A DNA stretch of 40,204 nt from Elusimicrobia bacterium HGW-Elusimicrobia-2 (lineage in GTDB: Bacteria; CG03), in assembly GCA_002841685.1 (NCBI GenBank), contig PHAM01000007.1, positions 1 through 40,204 of the forward strand, read 5' to 3'. Position 1 is the first letter of the stretch; the number at the start of each line of letters is the position of its first letter. The position numbers and the translations under genes are program-made. The notes beneath the pieces are model-generated. The model was not told the origin of the DNA, did no database searches, and saw nothing but the letters and a program-made list of their open reading frames with translations. Shown here one piece after another: positions 1-13,900 of this stretch.

Positions 1-1
1 G

Positions 2-1954
2 CAGTGGGTGGAATTTACAAGCAATGACAGTTACGCGGTACTCCCGTCGTCATATCAGTTTACGACGACGGATGCCGGAGTGCATTCATGGACAAACGGA
101 GTGACATTCAAGACATCCGGAGCGGGGAAGAAGCTGACTTTGCAGGATGAAGACGATGTCCCCGCGATTTCAACGACGACGACATACGGGGTAATTCCGG
201 GCGATTTGCAGTATTTCCAGGTGAGCGTCACTCCGCAGGCGGGAGACCCGAATAAAGCAAAAGGAATAACCGCCGGTTGGCTGTCGGAAATCGTGGTTAC
301 GGCTTATGACGGACAAAAGGATTATAACGCTTCCGCGCGGACGGGAGGGAATATAAAGACGAATTATGTGGGTACGGCAAAATTCAGCGCGTCCGATTCC
401 GCGGCGCGGATACCGGCTGATTATAAGTTTACGACATTCGGCAGTCCCGACGACGACGGAAGCCACACATGGGCCGTTGCCTCGTCTACGGGAGTGACTT
501 TCAAAACAAAGAATATGAACGGCGCGTGGCTCGCGGTCAAGGATTCGGTGGTAAGCGTTTCTTCCGGTTCGGCAAAAAATTTAATTATTTATCCGGGCCA
601 GAAAACGAGTTTTAATGTGACGGTCGCCACCGGCCCTCACACGGCCGGTCACAGTCCCGTGGATATGGCCGTTTCCGCCGTTGACTTGTACGGCAATAGA
701 TGTTCAACAGGGAATTATAATTATACAGGCGCGGCGGCATTTACTTCATCCGACGGTAAAGTTTATTTTGGGAACACAAAATCGACGACGACATATACTT
801 TTACAACAGGCGTCGGAGGGGACAACGGTTATCATTTGTTTTCTTCCACAGTTCAGTTCAGAACAGTGGGAACACATTTGGTAAACGCGAATGACGGTTC
901 AATCACAGGCCAGAAAACCGGGATAAAAGTGAATCCCGCCCCCGCGAGCAAATTTACAGTAACGGTTTCAACAACTGTGACGGCAGGCGTATGGAATACT
1001 GTCACCGTTGAGGCGCTTGACGTTTATAACAACAGAGACACAAATTACGATTCGCTTTACGATGACGGCGAAGGAATAAAATTCAGCGGTTCCGCGGGAA
1101 GTTCTTTTGATACGGCCTGGCCGGCCGGCACAGAGGACTTTCTCGCCGTATCGCTTGGAATTCAAGAATATTCGGAACAGGCGAAATTCATAATTGCGGG
1201 GACAGGGAATTCTGTCACGGTTTCTTCAGGAGCAATTACGGGAACGCAGTCGGGCATTAAAGTCCAAAACGCTGCCGCAAATTATTTTACGCTTGACCAG
1301 TACACAAATCCGCTTACGGCGGGAGCGCAGTCATTTTTAAGGGTGACGGCAAAAGACGCATTCGGGAACAAGTGCGCCGACCCTGCATATACAGGGGGAG
1401 TTGAATTTACCTCATCTGATAGCGGGGCAAAATTTGACACTTACGCCGCGGCCGGAGAGCAGTCAACATACACTTTTGTGACAGGTGACATCGGTTGGAA
1501 GACATTTTCGGGGGGGCTTGGCTTCCGGCTTTATACAACGGGGCCGCAGGAAGTGAGGGTTCACAGAATCGCCGGCTATTCTGTGACCGGGGCGACAGCT
1601 ACGATAACCGTTAATCCCGCGACGCTTGACCACTTTGCCGTCGGGTGCTCTACAAATCAGACATTCGATGAAAGATATTCAATAACCGTTGAGGCAAAAG
1701 ATATTTTTGAAAACAGGGTGACGGTTTACGCGGGGACAATCACATTTTCTTCCCTTGGCTCGCCTGTTGATTTTATACCGGCAACATATAGATTTTCTTC
1801 CGGATACGGCGGCGCGGATTATGGTATTCACATATTTGAAGCTGCGAATTACGGCGTAAAATTTTCAACGAGGGGAACATGGTATGTGAAAGCAGCGGAT
1901 AACAGCGCAGCTAAAGAGGGACAGCAGTCCGGAATTTATGTTACGACCCGCCCT
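2..1954 (+). repeat. Type A Ig-like array 1 (six domains, first one cut by the window edge)
   Basis: Domain starts are about 2 (partial), 197, 596, 938, 1271 and 1619. Shared features are a TAG segment followed by VTV.A.D..(N/G)N (for example TVEALDVYNNR and RVTAKDAFGNK), a strand with F.SSD, a LP..Y.F or P..Y.F segment, a GxHxF-like segment, and a G.(Q/T)(S/T)GI.V.. ending. This resembles bacterial Ig-like (Big_1/invasin-like) stalk domains; the exact Pfam family is not established here. The second domain has a distinctive TAYDG insertion that recurs at the second position of the other two A arrays, so the array matches arrays 2 and 3 domain for domain. The last domain leads straight into type B with a PDS..TFP junction. 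Confidence 0.85.
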
Positions 1955-4900
1955 GACTCAAAACTGACATTTCCCGCGAATAATGACAATATAAACGCCC
2001 TCACGCCGCCCGCGATTGCCGGTACTCTTTACGACGATGAAAGCGTCATTGAACTGAAAATAAAAATAATCAAAGGCACTGACCAATGGGATGAATCTAT
2101 CTCCAATTGGGTTGCGTATGAATATTGGAACGTTTGTAATGTCTATTCATCTTCATGGACATATACGGCAACCCAGCCCGGCTGGATATCAGGGGGTAAT
2201 TTTAAAATTGTTTCAAGAGCAAAGGACAACAAAAATAATTTTGATGTAAATCTTACGACAATAACATTTCTCTTTGACAATGACGCCCCCATTACCGTTT
2301 TTACTGTTCCTCTGCAGGGCGGCCACAGGAACACCGTTCCGTTCAGAGTTGAGGGTACGGCTGTTGACGAGCCTGCAAATGATTCGGGGCTAGCGGAATT
2401 AAAAATAAAAATTGCGCAAATGAGGCCGCCGACTCTTACCGATGGTGCGACTTATTACTGGGATGAGTTTACAAAAGCATGGGTCAGTGTTGACCCGGGC
2501 TGGTCATCTGAAACAGCAGGGGAATACTGGATTCAAGAGACAACTCCCACATGGGGAACCCCCGCTGACGGTTTACGATACAACATTTTCGCGTATCACA
2601 AAGATTTTGCGGGGAATACCGAAAGCACAAAAACCGTGACATTTATATATGACAAAACGGCGCCGGACTCGTATGTGGGCAAACCGGTCAATCCTTTTGA
2701 GAGTGACGTGTCGCTTACCAAAATTTGGGGAACAACCGTTGACCATCCTGATGCGCCCTACTGGAATTCGGGTGTGGGCAGCGCCGAGGTGAGAATTTCA
2801 TCCGGTTCCGGCACAGGAATTTACTGGAACGGAAGTTCGTGGGAAAGTTTAACTCCCGAAAACGCCTGGCAGAATGCCTCTCTCTGGACTTCTTCATGGA
2901 CTTATACTTCGGGAATTCCGGGCTGTTTTTCGGAGGGTTTGACTTATGTGGTGAATTCCCGCGCGAAGGATCTCACCACATCAGACGGAACAAGCAACCC
3001 GAATATAGAAGTTTCAATAACGACGCAGACATTTATATATGACACAACCGAACCGCAGTCGTGGATGACCGTTCCCGCCAACGCAGCAGAATATGAAACG
3101 ATGAATAGCATCTACGGCACGGCTTCGGATTCTTTGCCGGGCGAGGTTGATAATGTCAAAATAAAAATAAAGCAGATTTCCGGAGGAAACTACACCGGGC
3201 AATTCTGGGACTGGCAGAACGATGCATGGAGTGGTTCTCCCGCGCAGGAATGGTCTTCACCGATTACACCGGCAGGTCAAAATTGGAATATAACTACATC
3301 GGGAATCAGTTGGGAAGCTACGGCCGACGGCGTTGAGTATTACACTTATTTCAGGGCTTCTGATAAAGCGGGAAATATTGAGGCGGAAGATTATCATTCA
3401 TGGACATTCAAGTCTCCGTATCCGGATACTGTCGTAACGAGCCTTCTGGGCACGGGCCTGAACCCTAATTATTATTTCAAGCCCTCTCAGATACAGGGAA
3501 CGGCCGATCAGTACACAACGGCGAACAGCGTGTGGGTCATCCTCTCCTCGGCGCCGTCTTACGGCACTTTCTGGAATAACGATGCGGAATCGTGGGGATC
3601 TTCTTATGAGAATCTTGTTGATACTCCAACAGGATCTTTCCCAGCCGGCAACCCGTGGACTTTCACTATTTCGACAAAGGCGTGGGTTAATGGAACCAAA
3701 TATTTGGCTAAATCAAAGGGGCAGGGGCCTGCCGGCGACGAGCAGGATCTGACAGACAGATATTTTGTCATTGACCAGACAAAACCGGATTCAGAAACCA
3801 TAAATCCCGCCGACGGCGAGCACGATACGACGCTCGCTCAGATTTCGGGCACATCCTGGGATTACGCTTTGGGTAAAGTGGGGGGGGCGGAGATCATAAT
3901 ACAGAATGCCTCGCTCGGTTATTATCAGGAAGGATCCTGGAGCGGTTCCGTTCACTGGATAAGCTGTTTGCCGGTTGACGGGGATTTTGATTCTATCGGC
4001 GAAGGCTGGAAATGGAAAGTTGATTATCCGACGGAGTGCTGGAAAGAGGATGGCAACTATACGATACAGTCAAGGGCTAAAGATAAGGTCACGCCTTCGG
4101 CTAATGTTGAGCCGTCGCCCTATTACAGCGTTGGTATTGTCATTGACAATTCCCCGCCGTCGTCCTGGATGATTACGCCCACGACCTACACATATTACTA
4201 TAACAGCCTTGCGTTGATTAAAGGAACAGGCGCCGACGACGCCCCCGGGTTATGGAATAGTATAAAATTTCAGATACTGAATGTTGACACAACCCGATTC
4301 TGGGATGGCGGCTCATGGCTTTTTGGACCGAGTGAGTACTGGCTCACAAACACCGATCCTGATATGTCAATTTACTCTTCTTCATGGACTTATACGGGCG
4401 TCAGCTGGCTGTCGGGTTATAAATACCGTCTGACGGAATTGGGGATTGACAAAGCGGGGAATATTGAGACATCTTCGCATACGGCGTTTATTCTTTACGA
4501 TAATCAAAAGCCTCTTTCCGGCGGAACACAGCCTTCTCCCGCCGGTTATTATAATGCGCTTGATGAGATTACGGGAACTGCCGCAGATTATACGGTCGGG
4601 CAGCAGAGAGTTTCAGATGTGAAGGGTGTGAAAATAGCTTACAGAGGATTAACTCTGCCCAACACAAATTATTGGAATCAGAGCGATTGGACGGACACAA
4701 GCCCTAAATGGTTTGACGCTGATTATTCAAAGGTGACGGATAATTGGGTTGAAGATGGGGAAAATCCTTTTGATAATGATCCTAAGCCATCAGACGGTCA
4801 ATATCAGGTTATAATGCAGCCGTATGACGAGGCGGGTAATTATAATACGAATTATACTACTGCGACATTCACATGGGATAGAACGGCCCCGGGATTCAGT

Positions 4901-7900
4901 AATATTACGCCATCTACCGGAGCGACGGTAAAAATAATGGATGCGGCAGTGAAGCTCGGCGAAAAAATGACTGTCGGCGAAACAAAGGTTATTTATTACG
5001 CCGAATCAAGTTGGAATACCGAGACAGTAAATTCTTCTTACACGGCGATATTAAGCGCGGAGCAGTGCGTTGATACGACAACCGTTCAGTCAATTCCCGC
5101 CTCTCAGTTTGATGGGGCGCTCATTGACGGAAATAAATATAAACTGAAAATTACGGGGCAGGACATTGCGGGCAATCAGGACGACGGTTCGTGGTTTACC
5201 GGCGGCACAATTTTTGACCAGACTGAGCCGGCCGCGAATATTGCATATCCTTATAGATATTACAATTCGTCAATGACGGTAATTTCTGGGGCCGCGACAG
5301 ATAATCCTGTTGTCGCGGGGGCATTCGCAAGCGCTGTGGATTATAATCAGATAAAAATAACAAAAAATCCCGGAGGCACTCCTTCATACTGGGACGGTTC
5401 AAAGTGGCAGGGAACAATTTACTGGCTTGCTTGCGCGGGAGAATCTCCATGGACTTACACTTCCGCGATCAGTACCGCGTTTGTTCACAGTATTGAGTAT
5501 CGCGTTGACATTATCGCAACCGATAATTCCGCTAATACTCAAACAACCGCGAATAACTATGTATTCAAAATGGACACAAACACGCCTCAGGGTGAGGTGG
5601 CATACCCTGTTAACGGGAATTATTACAAAACAATGACGAATCTTTCAGGGCCGGCGACCGATGATTTAGCCGATATTGAAACAACGGGCGTTTTGATTCA
5701 GATAAAGAAAGCCATCGCCCCTATTAAGTATTGGTCCGGGTCTATATGGGATAATGATGAAAAATGGTTGCAGGCGACTTATGAGCCTGCGACGGATAAT
5801 TGGAGTTATGCATCCGGACCCGACGGAAGCGCCGCGGGCCTCGGCGCGCATGACGACGGCACGAGTTATGAGGTAAGGGCAAGAATTACGGATAAGGCGG
5901 GAAATCTGCGTATTTCAAATACCATAACTTTTTACAACGACATCACCGGCCCGTCTGCCGGTGTGAGCAATGTAGCCGACGGCAGCTACTATAATGCTTC
6001 TGCATTGAGCGATATTGACGGCACAGCCCTTGACGTTACCGGAGGGATAAACAGAGTTGAAATTTGTGTGAAGGAAGAAGACGCTTTCTGGCATGATGGC
6101 ACAAAAGAATGGATTTCCGGTATAGCGAATATAAACTGGATTGTGGCATATGCCACGACGACGGTTCCTTATGAGGTATGGCATGTGACGGGAATCAACT
6201 GGATAGACGGTATAGACCATTATATATGGATGAGAGTTTATGATAACGCCGGCAACCTGACAAAATACGGTAATTTCGACGGCGAAGGCGCCGGCCAAAA
6301 TATAGACAACAATTTGATTTATCACAAAAAATTCACTTACGACGAATCGGCGCCGTCTTCGGAAATAATTGCCGACGACGGAATTGTGCCGGATAACCTT
6401 AGTTATTATAGTGTGAAATACGGCACTTTTACCGGCACATGCGATGACCCCGTTCCCGGCAGCGGTATTTCTTATGTGAAATGCAGGATTCAGAGAGCCT
6501 TCGACGGGAAGTGGTGGAGAAATACTTACTGGGGAGATGCGCTTGATCTGTCTGCTGATTACACTGCGCCTTCCGACTGGAAATATGTTATAGCCGATCC
6601 CACTGACAGAAACGTATTTTATGAAAAAACCGTAGAGAAGTATGTGTTTTACTCCATCGCTTATGATTTCGCCGGAAATATAGAGGCACTGACTGGTAAA
6701 TGCACTTTTTATTATGATGTTGTAAAACCGACTTCTTCCGTGAAACTTCCGTCCACAGCCGCTTCAAGCGAATATTACACAACGGGAAACTTGATAAACA
6801 CGAAAATCTGGGGCAAATCTTACGACGGTTATTCAGGGATAGATTATGTGCAGATAAAGATTTCGTCGGGTTCTTACTACTGGACAGGAAATTCATGGAC
6901 TGCGGCAAACCAGTGGACAAATACCAATGCAAATGTGTGGGCGTCCTCGTGGACATACATTTCGCTTCCTTCGTGGCAGAACGCCGCCGTCTATACGGTT
7001 GTAAGCCGGGCGGCGGATGTTGCCGGAAATTTTGAAGCTGCGCCTGTAAGCAAGTCATTTACCTATGATAAATCCAAGCCGTATTCGGTCGTGACAACTC
7101 CGGCCGACGGCGGCGGTTATGAGTCGTTGAGCGCAATTAGCGGAACCGCCGCGGACGATTTAAGCGGCGTGAATTATGCGGAAGTTTCAATACAGCAGAA
7201 TTTCGGGGATTTCAAATATTACGATATATCCAATTCATCCTGGAAAGTGTCGGTTATTTACAATACGGCAACTCTCAATGCGGGCAATTGGAACTGTAAT
7301 TCGTCAAATATTCCATGGGAAGACGATAAGGAATATAAGATACAATCAAGAGCGGTTGATAATGTAAGCATAGCCGAGACAAACCTGACGGATGGGTCGC
7401 AGAGCGTTTTCCATTATTATAAACCGGCCGCTTCACTGGCTCTCCAGAAGTCAAACGGGGATCCTTTCCCGACAGAAACAACGGCTGGGGTAATTATTCC
7501 CATAAAAGTGACCGCCCGAAACGCTGACAGCAGCCCGGCTAAATGGTATCAGGGAACGGTGGAATTTTTGTGTAAGTCCGCTTACGACACAGTGCCCTCA
7601 AGTTACACATTTACTACTGCCGATGCGGGGATAAAAATTTTTGACGGAACTCTTTCAACAACCACTCTTAAATTTGTTTACAGGGATGCCGCGAGCAACG
7701 TGACTGTCCGGGAGCTTGGCGGCGCTATGCCGAATCAGAAAGTGCTCAATGTAAAGTGGTCGGGGCTGTATCCCGACGGAAAATTCACAGTTTCCGGCAT
7801 AAATAATCCCGCCACGGCGGGAGTGGCGGAATCGCCCTTTGTTACGGCGTATGACGGAAAATGGGGAGCGCTCGGAAACAAGGTTGAGGATTACACAGGT

Positions 7901-10900
7901 AACGTCACTTTTACCAGCGACGATCCATATCCTGCCGTTCTGCCGTCAAATTACCAGTTTACATGCGGGACGCACACATTTACAGGTGAGCTGATTTTTA
8001 AAACAGCGAAGGCCTCCGGCGGATGGTATTTAACGGTTAAAGATGTGTCAACACAGACCATAACCGGTTCTCAGTCAGGAATTCTCGTAAAGCCCGGAAC
8101 GTTGGACCATTTCACGGTGTCGCAAATAGAGGACCCATTTACGGCGGGCGATTCCACCGGCGCTGTTGTTGAAGTTTTTGACGCATACAATAACAGAAAA
8201 ACGAATTATGCGGGAATCGTGATTTTTGGCAGTGACGATACTCACGGCTCGATAAAGCTGCCGTCAAATTATCAGTTTACATCGGGCTCGGGAGCTGATA
8301 ACGGCCTCCATAGTTTTTATAATTTTGAGGGCGACAGTATAACGCTCTGCACATCAGGAAGCAAATCAGTTTGGGCGAAGGATTCTGTTTATACGTTAAG
8401 GAGAGGCACCCAGACTGTGACAGTCAATCCGACTTATGCCTCTGCTTTTGTCGTGACAATGGACACTTTTAGTGTGACGGCGGGCGCATGGAATAATATT
8501 AACGTGAAGGCGGTTGACGCCTACGGTAACAAGCAGTCCGCATATACCGGCGCCGACGCCGTTGTGACTTTTACATCGAATAACGGAAGTTATGATACCG
8601 GCGGCACAGACGAGGTGACGAACGGCGAGAGGTTTTTTACTTCGTGGATACAATTGAAAGAATCAAGTGATCCTGACTCGACAAGGTTTTCTGTTACGGC
8701 CACCGACAGCGACGGTTACCCCGCTAACGGCAATACTCTTATTCAGGGAACGCAAAGCATAATAAAAGTTGATGCCGCGTCGGCGAATAAAATAGTTCTT
8801 ACGGGGGTTCCCGCGGGCGCTTCGGCGACGGCGGGATTCGCCGATACTGCGAATGTGAGGATAAGAGACGAATTTAATAATATGGTTTACTCATGGAGCG
8901 GAATAATTACGTTTCACACAAACGGCACCGATAATTCCGCAACTGTTGAAGCGAAAGTCGTGCCTTCCACTCAAACGCTTTCAGGAGGAGTGGGTAATTA
9001 TGCCGTTAAATTCTTTAGCGCCGGCTCAAACAGACAGTTGTGGGTTTATTCAGGCGCTCTTAGTTCCGCTTCAAAGACGGGCATTACTGTAAGCCCCTCG
9101 GGTCTGCATCATTTTGGCGTTACTTTAGGGGGGCTCAGTGAGGGCCTCGCTGTGACAAAAGACAGGGCTATAAATCTTACCGTTGAGGCTCAGGATGTTT
9201 ACAATAACAGAGTGGCGAGTTATATTTCAACCGTAACGTTTTCCTCGGATGATCTTCCGGCGGATCTTCCCGCGACGTATCATTTTTCGTCAACAACTAA
9301 TGCGGGAATTAAAACGTGGACGAATGGCGTGACCTTCCATTCGTCCAATACGTCCTCGGGCTGGAGAGTGCAAGTTGTTGACGCCAACACGGCGGAAGAG
9401 GGTTACAGCCAGTATGCCAAAGTCCTGCTCGCCCCGGACTCGCTTGTGACGATGCCGATGGATAATTTACATGCGAGCGGCCTGTCAATATCAAGCGGCA
9501 CGGCTTATCCGCATAATGCATCTTACGCGCAGTTGACGGGAGTGAAACTTCGGATGCAGTGCACGCAGGGCGTGGCCGCGACAGTAAATAAATACTGGAA
9601 CACGGTTTCCTGGCAGACGGACCCATACTGGCTCGGCTGTAATTATAAGGTATCCGGCGGAACATTTACATTTTCGTCGATGCCTAACTGGAATTCGTAT
9701 CTTGACGGTTCATTAAACGGGAAATTTGAATTCGCGAGCGTTTCATATGATACGCTTTTCGGAACGGAAACAGTGGGCGCTGTCAACACTTTTTTCTGTG
9801 ATAATGGCCTGCCGACTGCCGGAATATCTGTTCCGGCCTCCGGAAATTATGCTTCAATCGTGAGTATTGAGGGCACATCCCAGGATCCCGGTTCTTTTTC
9901 AAACATCACAAAAGTAGAACTTCAGATAAGTTATCTTAATGTTCCGACAACATATTACTGGGATGAAGCAGGAGCGTCCACGACGACAACGCCCACATGG
10001 TTTTCGCAGAACGTAAATGCCGTGGATTTAACTTTTGACGGGCCCACCGAGGACTGGATATATAATTCCGCGGGAGTCTGGTGGCAGAATCAGAAATCGC
10101 ATACGATAAAAGTCCGAACGAAAGACTCGGCGGGGAATACGGGAGTTACCTCACAGGTAGTTGTCACTTATGACACGGATGTTCCGGATTCGGATATAAA
10201 CTCGCCGTCAGACGGGGCAGTAGGAAATTCAGAACCGGTAATTTCCGGAACGGCCCAGGACACACAGGGTATCGGTTATGTGCGGGCTCGAATTAGAAAG
10301 AAAGAAGGCGGAACAACGGACAAGTGGTGGGACGGCTCGGCATGGCAGACATACGAGTCCTGGCTGGGCGGCGCGACGGGCGCATGGGGAAATTCTTCTG
10401 TAAATTGGAGTTTTACCGTCCCCGGCAGTCCTTTTGCCGAAAACACGACATATTATTTTACATCAAAATCTACGGATACGGCGGGAAATACGGAGCCCGA
10501 TCCGGGAAGTTTAACAGAGAGAAAGTTTATCTACGACACTGTGAAACCGACTGCGACGATTATTTCTCCGCAGGATAGTGATAACAAGAACTGGAGTTTT
10601 GTGAATGTTACGGGAACATCATTTGATATGAACGGGATTGACAAGGTTGAAGTTGTCCAGAAGAAACTGAGCGACTACTGGAGCGGTACGCAGTGGGTGG
10701 ATGAACTCAAATGGATTACCGCGGGGACCGCTGATACTTTTGCGAACTGGCTCAGTTCAGCAACTTGGATTGACGGGCAAGACCACCGTATATGGGTGAG
10801 AGTCACGGACAAAGCAGGCAATAAGACCGCTTATAACACGGAATCCGCTGGGACAATAGAAAGCAATAACGGTTATGCGGTGAAGTTTTTGTATGACGCT

Positions 10901-13900
10901 TCAACCCCTACAAGCGGCGTGGATTATCCTGCTAACAGTGGTAATTATAATGTGAAAATCCCCACCTATACGGGCACTGCGGTAGAACCGGAACAAGGGA
11001 CGCAGTCGGGCGCTTCCGAGGTAAAAATCAGAATAAGGAGGAGCAATAAAAATGCGAACAGGTGGTGGCAGGTTAATTCGTGGATAGCAAGTGAATACGA
11101 CAACTCTACTAGCCTGACGGGTGAGGACTGGTATTTTGACATCGTTGAAAAAGGCGGCTCTCTCAGCGTGTTTTATCCCGCCGGAGGCGAGGAAACTTAC
11201 GAACTTTACACGAAGGCGAAGGATTATGCCACCAACGAAGAAACCTGGCAGCTGAAGACGACGTTCAAATATGATGTTGTGAAACCGACTTCGTCCATAA
11301 CATATCCCGTAAATAGTCAGTATTACACTTCCGTAGCGCCGGCAGAAATTAAGGGCGGGATGTTTGATAATTATTCGGGAGTTGATTTTGTGAAGGTTAA
11401 GATCTCGTCCGCCTCGTATAACTGGACAGGAAGCTCGTGGACAACAGCCGCGCACTGGCTTGACGCGAATGTTTTTACATCGTCCTGGACATACACTTCA
11501 CTCGCCAGCGCCTGGCAGAACGCCGGAGTTTATAGCATTACAACTTATGTTTCGGATAAAGCGGGCATGATACAGTCGTCCACGCCGACAGTTTCTTTCA
11601 CTTATGATTCAAGCGAGCCGAATTCTTTTATTAGTGTTCCGGAAGACAGCCAGATGCGTGAAGAGTTGCTTGTTGTTAAGAGCACCGCTTCCGACGCTCT
11701 TTCCGGAGTTTCCGAGGTGAGAATGGCCGTCCAGCAGGATTTCGGTAATTATTTTTACTGGTCTTCAACGGCCAGCATCTGGACAAACGGGCCCATATAC
11801 AATACCGCCACTGTTAACGCGGATTTTTATGAACTTGACACTTCGCAGATACAGTGGGTTAATGACAGCTGGTATAAAATTTATTCCAAAGCCTATGATA
11901 AGGTGGGTATAGTGGAAACGTCTCCGGATATGAATTTGTTCAAGTTCGTCAAACCGGCGGTGAGCCTCTCTCTTGAATTTATAGGAGGCGGTGATATAGC
12001 GGGCTCAACTCTTACTGCGGGAGTTGAATACGATATAAGGGTGAGGGCGCTTAATGAGGACCTCACCCCGGCGCTGGCTTTTGACAAGACTATAACTTTT
12101 TCAGTTGTCGGCGGAGGTAATCCCGCCGAGGATATTTTGCCGGATGATTACACCTTTAAGATAAGCGATGGCGGCGTTCATAATTTTGATTTTGCCACGT
12201 CCACAGGGATAAATCTTCATCAAACGGGCTCATGGTCGGTAAAAGTAGAAAGGCAGGGCGGCATTACTCCTCCCTCGTCTGACACGGATGCCGTTTATGT
12301 CAAATGCGGCGCGATTTCAAAAATGACTCTTACGGGAGTTGCCGCCGAAGTGACGGCGGGGGTAGCCCTCTCTCCCGTTGTAAAGCTTTATGACGGACAG
12401 TACGCTCCCGACGGAAACAAAGTTGACGATTACGCCGTTACCGTGCAATTTGAAAGCACAGACCCGTATCCTCTGACAAAAGGCGACGGTCTGCCGGTTG
12501 ACTACACATTCGTGACGGAGGGCGGCGGCACTGATGGAGGAGAACATCTATTTTCGGGCTTATTGAAAATGAAGACAAGAAATGAAACAAGCGGTTGGAC
12601 GGTTAAAGTTAAAGATAAAGATTTCCCCGCGGTTTATTTTGATGAGATAACGGTTAAGGTAAAACCCGCAGCGCTTCATCATTTTGCCGTGAGCGGTTTG
12701 CCGGATCCGTATGCAGCGGGGCTGAGCACGCACATAACGGTTGAGGCCAGAGATATATTTGAGAATAGGAAGACGGATTACGCAGGCACAATTGAATTTA
12801 ACACAAATGATACGCACGGCTCGAAGCAGGTGCCGGGGAATTATACGTTCACGACTTTCGGCTCGCCGGAAGACGACGGGATACACACTTTTGAGCCTTC
12901 GGCCGGTTCAAGTGTGACATTGTGCACGACGGGTAATATCTATGTGAGAGTGAAAGATACGGCTTACAGCCTCTGGCAGGGCACACAAACTGTTACGGTG
13001 AATCCCGCGACGAGGAATCATTATGAGGTTACTTTTGCGACAAATCTGACGGCCGGCGTTTATTACAACATTACCGTTACGGCAAAAGATCAGTTCGGGA
13101 ATATTGATACGACAAATGATGATGCTGTTGAGTTTGTGACGAATGAACCTGTCACATATTATGACCTTCCGACGGGCGGTGTGAACCTGGTCAACGGAGT
13201 GAAGACATGGTCAGATACCGACGGCGTCGCTTTAATGAAATCCTCGTGGACATCAGCGGGCGTTATTACCAGCCCCTGGGAAGTTAAAGCCCAGTGGGTG
13301 GATAATCCTTCTTCGATATACGGCAGTAAGCAAAATATAAAAGTCAATCCGCTTTCTGCTTCAAAATTCAGCGTGAGCGGAATAGCGAGCCCCTTTACGG
13401 CCGGAAGCGAGGATCCGTTCTACGTGACGGCGCTGGATAAATATGACAACCGCGATGTGAATTATTTATCCACCATCACTTTTAAGTCGGATAACGGGTC
13501 GTGGTCTGTGTCGCCTTCAACTTATGTTTTTGTTCCCGCCAGCGACCGCGGGAAGCATCTTTTAAACGTCATATTAAATAACACAGGTTCCAACGGTTCC
13601 AACTTTTATGTTGAAGCGTGGCAGAGCGTGCCGTCTTCTCCTACTCTCAATGGTCAGCAGTCGCCCATAGAAGTGGTGCATGCCTCTTTCAGCGGCTTCA
13701 GTTTGTCGGGTATTGCCGATCCTCAAAGAATAGATTATGTGACTTATAACGTTAAGGCGCGTGCGCTGGACACTTTTGGCAATACCGTGACGAACTATGG
13801 TTCAACAGTGGCTTTTTCCTGCGCGACCGATCCTCTTATGATTGTCGCGCCCGCACAGTACTGGTTTCAGGCCTATGATAACGGCGTGGCTACTTTTACC

